Assembly: GCA_015075185.1 (NCBI GenBank)
Contig: JABTUW010000006.1
Span: 62,001 to 126,000, forward strand
From: Anaerolineales bacterium
Lineage (GTDB): Bacteria; Chloroflexota; Anaerolineae; 4572-78; J111
Length of the DNA stretch: 64,000 bases
Direction: 5' to 3'
Below are positions 59,697 through 64,000 of this stretch, in pieces; positions within the stretch are counted from its first letter, which is position 1; each line of letters begins with the position of its first letter. The notes under the pieces are model-generated. The model ran no database searches, was not told the DNA's origin, and saw only the letters and a list, made by a program, of their open reading frames with translations. The position numbers were made by a program, and so were the translations under genes.

Positions 59697-60041
59697 TTAC
59701 CGTTTGTAAGGTTTATCCAAGAAACCGTGCTGGTAGAGCCAATCTTCCAGGTCTTTGTTATTCGGCTCGGTGATCATGGGGCCGCGATTGTAGCCCTTGA
59801 GGGAGCGGTCAGCAGGCCGGGGCAAAAAATCAGTATAAGGCAAATCCTCACCGGAATTGGCCAGGATGATGGTCGGCACGCTGAGAAAACCGGTCCACTC
59901 TCTGACGCGGTCGGCCATAGCCGGGTCAGTACTGATGTTGATCTCACGATAGGGGATATGGTAGCGGTTGAGTAAATCGCGAGCCAACGCTACCGAGGGG
60001 CAGTAGGCACTGCGGACGTACATAACAATTTCTTTGTCCAT
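59697..60041 (-). CDS. Glutaredoxin-family protein
   Basis: 114 residues. Thioredoxin-like fold: VMYVRSAYCPSVALARDLLN, SVPTIILAN with the cis-Pro, and a C-terminal WLYQHGF. The active site is Cys-Pro-Ser-Val, a single-cysteine (monothiol) version. It may lack classical disulfide reduction and act in transfer or regulation. It lies 31 bp before the LysM gene, with about 100 bp to the surface-protein gene. Confidence 0.82.
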   Translation of the reverse strand: MDKEIVMYVRSAYCPSVALARDLLNRYHIPYREINISTDPAMADRVREWTGFLSVPTIILANSGEDLPYTDFLPRPADRSLKGYNRGPMITEPNNKDLEDWLYQHGFLDKPYKR

Positions 60042-60072
60042 ATTGATTTATCCAGTTCTGAAACGATATGGA

Positions 60073-61068
60073 TTAGGGAGATGACGCGGGCGGAACGGTA
60101 AACCTCGAAATCTCCGCATTGTTGGCGTTGCTCAAAATGATGGTCGTACCCGGAGGCCAGGCCGCTTCCCCTTGATTCAGGTAAAGGTCGCTGGCCGTGT
60201 TTTCGCCGGCTACCGTATGGATGCGGATACTGCCGCCGCTAAAGAGGATAATATCGGGGAAGGTAACCACGCCTAACGGCGAGCCTTCCAGTTTCCAATC
60301 CTTCAGGCTGGTCCCCGCCCCCTGATTGAGAATGACCAGGGTTTCCTGAAAAAGATCACCTGGACTGTTCACCTCACTAATAACAACTTTGATTTCGTCG
60401 AAGGGTGGGGGAGTGAAAGTGGGCAGCACGGTTGGCGTTGGCCCTTGTTGAGTTGGCGAGGGGGAGGGCGTCGGGGTGGAGGTCGGTCCCACGGTTGCTG
60501 CCGGCTCAGGCGGAACCGCCGCATCGGCTGGCAAGGGGGTCGGCGGGTCAAAGGGTAAAGGTGTGTCCGTGGGGATGGGCATGGCGGTAAAGGTTGGGGT
60601 CGGCAGCGAGGCACCGCTGGTCGGAATGACGAGCTGCTGGCCTACCTGAATAAAATCCTGATTGGTCAAGCCATTTACCGTCATCAAGTCGGAAAGTGAC
60701 ACGCCAAATCTATCGGCAATAGCGCCCAGGGTATCGCCGGCTTCAACCAGATAAGTACTTGGCCGGGTTGGTGGGGCGGTCGCACCAGCCTCCACCGCGC
60801 CGGAAGCAGCCGGAGGCGAACCACTCGCCGGTTCAGGACTGGGCACGGCTGCACCTTCTGGCCGGGCTGCTGGGGTAGCAACGTCGCCGGGCAGGGCAGG
60901 TCGGCCCGCAATCAACACGACCGCTACACTAATAACCAGCGAGATGACTGCGTTGACGCCAATAATCAGGGCGAGCTGGCCCGGCGGCAGGCCGACGCTG
61001 GTCAAACCCCGCTGCCGGTATTCGGGATAGTCGTCATCATAATCGTAATTGTATCGGGGTTCATCCAT
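60073..61068 (-). CDS. LysM and lamin-tail-domain membrane protein
   Basis: 331 residues from ATG 61068. Cytoplasmic tail, one helix (about 32-53), a Pro-rich linker, LysM (about 105-150: YLVEAGDTLGAIADRFGVSL, IQVGQQLVIP), a long Thr/Pro stalk (about 150-240), and a lamin-tail domain (about 245-325: VISEVNSPGD, LYLNQGEAAWPPG). The LysM binds peptidoglycan-type glycans. It is a surface protein. Longer frames upstream lie past an inverted repeat. Confidence 0.9.
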   Translation of the reverse strand: MDEPRYNYDYDDDYPEYRQRGLTSVGLPPGQLALIIGVNAVISLVISVAVVLIAGRPALPGDVATPAARPEGAAVPSPEPASGSPPAASGAVEAGATAPPTRPSTYLVEAGDTLGAIADRFGVSLSDLMTVNGLTNQDFIQVGQQLVIPTSGASLPTPTFTAMPIPTDTPLPFDPPTPLPADAAVPPEPAATVGPTSTPTPSPSPTQQGPTPTVLPTFTPPPFDEIKVVISEVNSPGDLFQETLVILNQGAGTSLKDWKLEGSPLGVVTFPDIILFSGGSIRIHTVAGENTASDLYLNQGEAAWPPGTTIILSNANNAEISRFTVPPASSP

Positions 61069-61149
61069 CAGCTTTTGTCCCCATTTCCACGCCAGTGCCA
61101 TTATACTCCAGATTAATATGGCTGACAATGAGCGACCGAGGCCGTGAGT

Positions 61150-61192
61150 AAGAAGTAGTAGGCCACACTTTAAGCGTGACCTACTACTTCTT
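61150..61192. repeat. Perfect 13-bp hairpin overlapping the padR -35
   Basis: AAGAAGTAGTAGG (61150-61162) pairs with CCTACTACTTCTT (61180-61192). An inner CAC/GTG pair is present. No T-run. Its right arm ends in the first bases of the padR -35. Confidence 0.7.
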
Positions 61193-61229
61193 GACAATTT
61201 TAGAAATAATAGTAGAATATCTAGGTATT
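61191..61229 (+). promoter_or_regulatory. padR promoter with operator-like dyad
   Basis: TTGACA (61191-61196), 16-bp spacer, TAGAAT (61213-61218). AATATCTAGGTATT (61216-61229) is a near-palindrome overlapping the -10. A related box (rc ATTATCTAGGTAAA) lies before the metallophosphoesterase gene. Confidence 0.6.
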
Positions 61230-61255
61230 AAGATGAATGCAAATGGAGGAGAGTT

Positions 61256-61588
61256 ATGACCAAACTCGATCTGCGCACCGGCAGCACGGCGGTGATGGTG
61301 CTGCGGCTGCTGGCGGAAAAGCCAATGTACGGCTATCAAATTGTTAAAGAGCTGCAGACTCGCAGCGAAGGTTATTTTGATCTGGAACAGGGGACCCTGT
61401 ATCCGGCGCTGCACCGGTTAGAAAAAGATGGTCTGGTGGATAGCAAGTGGGAAGTGGTTGAAGACGGGCCATCGCGCAAATATTACCAAATTACCGAGGC
61501 AGGCCGGATCGAACTGGAGAAATCGGCCCGGCAGTGGAGCGATTTTTCCCGCCATCTCTTAAAATTGTTAGGCGGAACGGTGCAGTAG
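61256..61588 (+). CDS. PadR-family transcriptional regulator
   Basis: 110 residues. Winged helix: LRLLAEKPMYGYQIVKELQ, FDLEQGTLYPALHRLEKDGLV and SRKYYQITEAGRIEL. Short PadR (subfamily-2-like) with one C-terminal dimer helix. AATGGAGG before ATG 61256. The adjacent HAAS-domain membrane gene is the typical partner and probable target. Confidence 0.95.
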   Translation: MTKLDLRTGSTAVMVLRLLAEKPMYGYQIVKELQTRSEGYFDLEQGTLYPALHRLEKDGLVDSKWEVVEDGPSRKYYQITEAGRIELEKSARQWSDFSRHLLKLLGGTVQ

Positions 61589-61728
61589 GCCGGGTGAATA
61601 TGACTTAGGTGGGATTGCCTAGTCATTTCATCCCCTATACGCTATAGACGTTAGGCTAGATGCGCCAAAAGGCACTGCCATCCTTACCCAATTTTGTGCT
61701 AAAGTAACCTGCGGAGTCACTTGAGTCT

Positions 61729-62661
61729 ATGTCTGCCATAGAACAATACCTGAGGGATTTCAAGAAAACGATTCCAGGTGATCTGCAAAGCGAAGCTGTT
61801 GCTGAAGTTCATTCTCACCTGGAAGAGCTGACCCGTGAGTGGCAGCGGCGCGGCCTGTCGCGCCCGGAGGCCGAGAGTAGGGCGGTAAGTCAATTCGGTG
61901 TGCCGCGGCACATTGGCAATCAATGGCGGCGGGCAGCCGGTGTCGTTGATTGGCCGGATATTCTCCTGGCCGCCCTGCCTATTCTCGGTATTACCGGCCT
62001 GGGCTGGGAGTTCGCCGGCAAATTTATCCCCCTACCCATTTATCTGCTTATTTTTGGTTTAGGCGCGTTTGTCGCCTGGCAGCGGAGCTGGCCGACCTGG
62101 TGGTATGCCTGGTTGGGCTGGCTCTTTTTGGCATTGCTGGTCAAGCCAGAAACCCACTGGGCCTTTTTTATCATCTTTCCCATTCTGGTCACTCTGCTGG
62201 CCATTGATAGTTGGCAGCATGCGACCTTAATGACCCTGCCCTTCACAACTTATCTGGCCTTTGCCACTATTATTCAGCGCCAGCAGCTTGTCACAACCGG
62301 ATGGGGACCAGGTAACGTTTATCCCGGCAATATCGTTTGGCTGGAAACGGCTTTTTCGATTTTGTGGATTGCAGTTTTGGCGGCCAGCTTACGGGCTGCC
62401 CGGCCCAGCCGGCGCGGCGTCTACTTGCTGGCCGGACTGATTGGCACCCAATTGATTTACCTCGGGACCGTAGCATTGATGATTATGGTGGCTAAAACTT
62501 TCCCCGACTATTTTATCACGACCCTCACCACTCGCAGCCTGCTTCTGCACAAACTGCCGCTGGGCCTGGCTACTGTTGGGCTAACCCTCTACCCGCTTTT
62601 TGTTTGGCTGGCCGTTCGTTGGATTCAACGGAGTAAAACCTGGCCCGGTTTACCCGCATAA
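61729..62661 (+). CDS. HAAS-domain membrane protein
   Basis: 310 residues. N-terminal HAAS/DUF1700-type domain (about 1-68): IEQYLRDFKKTIPGDLQSEA, HLEELTREWQRRGLSRPEAE, AVSQFGVPRHIGNQWR. Then about seven helices. Encoded 140 bp after PadR. HAAS domains link PadR to membrane signalling, and the membrane part is not homologous to a named transporter. Start supported only weakly. Confidence 0.85.
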   Translation: MSAIEQYLRDFKKTIPGDLQSEAVAEVHSHLEELTREWQRRGLSRPEAESRAVSQFGVPRHIGNQWRRAAGVVDWPDILLAALPILGITGLGWEFAGKFIPLPIYLLIFGLGAFVAWQRSWPTWWYAWLGWLFLALLVKPETHWAFFIIFPILVTLLAIDSWQHATLMTLPFTTYLAFATIIQRQQLVTTGWGPGNVYPGNIVWLETAFSILWIAVLAASLRAARPSRRGVYLLAGLIGTQLIYLGTVALMIMVAKTFPDYFITTLTTRSLLLHKLPLGLATVGLTLYPLFVWLAVRWIQRSKTWPGLPA

Positions 62662-62677
62662 AAGGTTCCATTCTATT

Positions 62678-62707
62678 TCCTGGCGCTATGTCGCCAGGAG
62701 TTTTTTT
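62678..62707 (+). terminator. Terminator after the HAAS gene
   Basis: TCCTGGCG (62678-62685) pairs with CGCCAGGA (62692-62699), followed by GTTTTTTT. The T-run doubles as the start of the next promoter's -35. Confidence 0.85.
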
Positions 62708-62737
62708 GACATTTTACCTAGATAATCTATTTATAAC
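62706..62737 (+). promoter_or_regulatory. Metallophosphoesterase promoter with PadR-like box
   Basis: TTGACA (62706-62711) with TATTTA (62728-62733) or TATAAC (62732-62737). TTTACCTAGATAAT (62713-62726), in the spacer, shares ATCTAGGTA (on the other strand) with the padR box. PadR may therefore control both. Confidence 0.45.
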
Positions 62738-62760
62738 GATAGATGATGGTGGAGACAATG

Positions 62761-63606
62761 ATGAAAACAAGTCGGCGTGGGTTCTTAAAAGCTTTGGGAC
62801 AGGTCGTGCTGGGCAGCGCTGCGGCCGGGGCAGTTGGCTATGGCTACAGCACCGAAATCGAGCCGGACTGGCTGAGCGTAGAACAGTTGGAGATTCCGCT
62901 CAAGAAGCTCAGGCCGGCGCTGGAGGGTTTTAAGATTGTCCATATGAGTGACATCCACCTGCATCCTTATACTCAGCTTGAGTTTGTGCAGAAAGCGGTC
63001 GCCAAGGCTAACACGTTGCAGCCTGATCTGGTTGTTTTAACAGGTGATTATGTGTTGGAAAGCGCAGACTCGATTTTTGAACTGGCTCCGGCGCTGGCGG
63101 GTCTCAACCCTAAATACGGTATATTTACCAGTTTGGGCAATCATGATCTGTGGACCAATGCCGAAGTTGTCTTAGCCGGCTTGCGGCAGGCTGGCTTACC
63201 GGTTCTGGTTAACGATGGCGTAGCTTTAGGTGTTGGTTCAGACCTCCTCTATCTGGCCGGTCTTGACGACGGTTGGAGCGGCCAGCTTGACTTAACGGCA
63301 GCTCTGGCTAAATTACCACAGGATGCGCCGGTAATTCTGCTGGCGCATGAGCCGGATTTGGCCGACAATTTTGCGTTGGATGGCCGCATTTCGCTGCAAT
63401 TATCAGGCCATAGCCACGGCGGGCAGGTTCGTTTGCCGGGAATTGGGGCGCCGATTTTACCCTACCTGGGCCGCAAATATGATCAGGGCTTGTACCGGGT
63501 GCGGGAGATGTGGGTTTATACTACCCGGGGCATCGGCCTGGGTCCCGTCCCAACCCGCTTTAATTGCCCGCCCGAAATTACAGAAATTACGTTGGTTGGC
63601 GCGTAA
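62761..63606 (+). CDS. Tat-exported metallophosphoesterase
   Basis: 281 residues from ATG 62761 (62758 also possible; GGAG sits before both). Tat signal SRRGFLKALG, with a hydrophobic stretch after it. Metal motifs: HMSDIHLHPY, LTGDYV, LGNHDLW, AHEPD and LSGHSHGGQV, all of the calcineurin-like fold, like YaeI (membrane phosphodiesterase). Substrate unknown; YaeI acts on lipid-linked phosphodiesters. Divergence of regulator from target is absent: same strand as padR. Confidence 0.93.
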   Translation: MKTSRRGFLKALGQVVLGSAAAGAVGYGYSTEIEPDWLSVEQLEIPLKKLRPALEGFKIVHMSDIHLHPYTQLEFVQKAVAKANTLQPDLVVLTGDYVLESADSIFELAPALAGLNPKYGIFTSLGNHDLWTNAEVVLAGLRQAGLPVLVNDGVALGVGSDLLYLAGLDDGWSGQLDLTAALAKLPQDAPVILLAHEPDLADNFALDGRISLQLSGHSHGGQVRLPGIGAPILPYLGRKYDQGLYRVREMWVYTTRGIGLGPVPTRFNCPPEITEITLVGA

Positions 63607-63734
63607 CATTTAGGAGTCGTCACGAGCCTTTAGTACACCACCGATAATGAAAATATATTTCTGACTAGAGCCGAAGACCCCTATGGGCTGGTTACTGACA
63701 ACTGACTACTCTTTTCGAAGGAGGCTTGATACAA

Positions 63735-64000
63735 TTGACCATTAACCTGATTATTCTGGCATTGAAACGACTTTGGAGCAGCCTATGCTGGCTTTTTTGG
63801 CTGGGTTGGGCACTTCTTGGCTTGGGGCTGGTCACCTGGTATGGGCTGCGCTGGTGGCCCGGCGACCGTTTTTTGCCGGTGCGGCTCTTCAATTACTTTA
63901 TGCCCTGGCTGCTGTTGGGGCTGATGCCTGGGTTGGCCCTGGCCGGACTGGCCCGGCGCAAATGGGTCGCTTTCATCCTGGCGGTGCCGGCTCTCTTCAT
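63735..64000 (+). CDS. Membrane protein, N-terminal part (continues beyond window)
   Basis: From TTG 63735, with AAGGAGG 10 bp upstream. At least two long helices (about 14-36 and 58-80) and KRLWSSLCWLFWLGW. The frame is open to the window end. The pattern, with helices then a loop at RFLPVRLFNYFMPWLLL, is common before an endonuclease/exonuclease/phosphatase domain, but that part is outside the window. Confidence 0.55.
   Translation, partial: MTINLIILALKRLWSSLCWLFWLGWALLGLGLVTWYGLRWWPGDRFLPVRLFNYFMPWLLLGLMPGLALAGLARRKWVAFILAVPALF

Noticed and set aside
1..64000. CRISPR arrays, rRNA genes and prophage structural genes
   Set aside because: No regularly spaced direct repeats, no rRNA segments and no capsid, tail or terminase genes were seen. 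The repeats present are palindromic or short dispersed types.

Overview
The window looks like a chromosomal stretch of a Chloroflexota bacterium, most likely Anaerolineae-like. This is an inference from gene content, not from a marker gene: LexA boxes of the form GAAC-N4-GTTC, many GAF-domain kinases, a KaiC-like ATPase, large secreted threonine/proline-rich proteins, PadR/HAAS pairs, a long SecA with a C-terminal zinc motif, and many short intergenic palindromes. There is no rRNA and no CRISPR array. Three tRNA genes (Phe, Gln, Asp) form one cluster.

Layout. 1-3.1 kb: the end of an STAS gene, a receiver-only regulator, then an SOS module. lexA-ridA, a small death-like adaptor-domain (EAD-type) gene and a second LexA-like gene each have a promoter in which a GAAC-N4-GTTC box lies between -35 and -10. 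3.2-5.6 kb: a MITE-like repeat and a small FtsK/SpoIIIE-type ATPase cassette. 5.7-8.4 kb: an ABC-2 exporter. 8.5-13.5 kb: a DUF169 protein, a GNAT enzyme, rsgA preceded by a 20-codon leader ORF and two tandem terminators, and a REC-GAF-adenylate cyclase. 13.6-24.3 kb: a signalling block on the minus strand (winged helix, KaiC-like ATPase, two membrane proteins, a multi-GAF histidine kinase, adenosine deaminase), then secA.

24.7-43.9 kb is an accessory island, nearly all on the minus strand. It has seven paralogues of the RibD-C/dihydrofolate-reductase-like family, two SRPBCC/AHSA1 proteins, VOC proteins, ArsR, AraC and HxlR regulators, MFS exporters, an SDR, an alpha/beta hydrolase, TrmO-like and DUF2277 proteins. 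Ten of these genes (37.5-32.4 kb) form one almost gap-free operon. Palindromic elements and frameshifted genes are scattered through it.

44-48.4 kb is a graveyard: broken GNAT, WYL, integrase, ISAs1-transposase and secreted-protein fragments around the tRNA cluster. 48.5-56.3 kb holds a large CACHE/HAMP/PAS/GAF histidine kinase, a NarL-type regulator and a secreted protein. It also holds a three-copy intergenic module with paired GTCATTT motifs 21 bp apart, and more pseudogenes (HflK, Usp, cupredoxin). 56.5-64 kb: an EamA transporter, a phosphodiesterase, secreted/LysM surface proteins, a PadR-HAAS pair, a Tat-exported metallophosphoesterase and a partial membrane protein.

The most notable candidates are: the SOS-controlled adaptor/LexA-paralogue module; the leader-peptide/tandem-terminator arrangement before rsgA; the seven-member DHFR-like array; and the repeated GTCATTT module. 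All are read from sequence alone; no database search was run.
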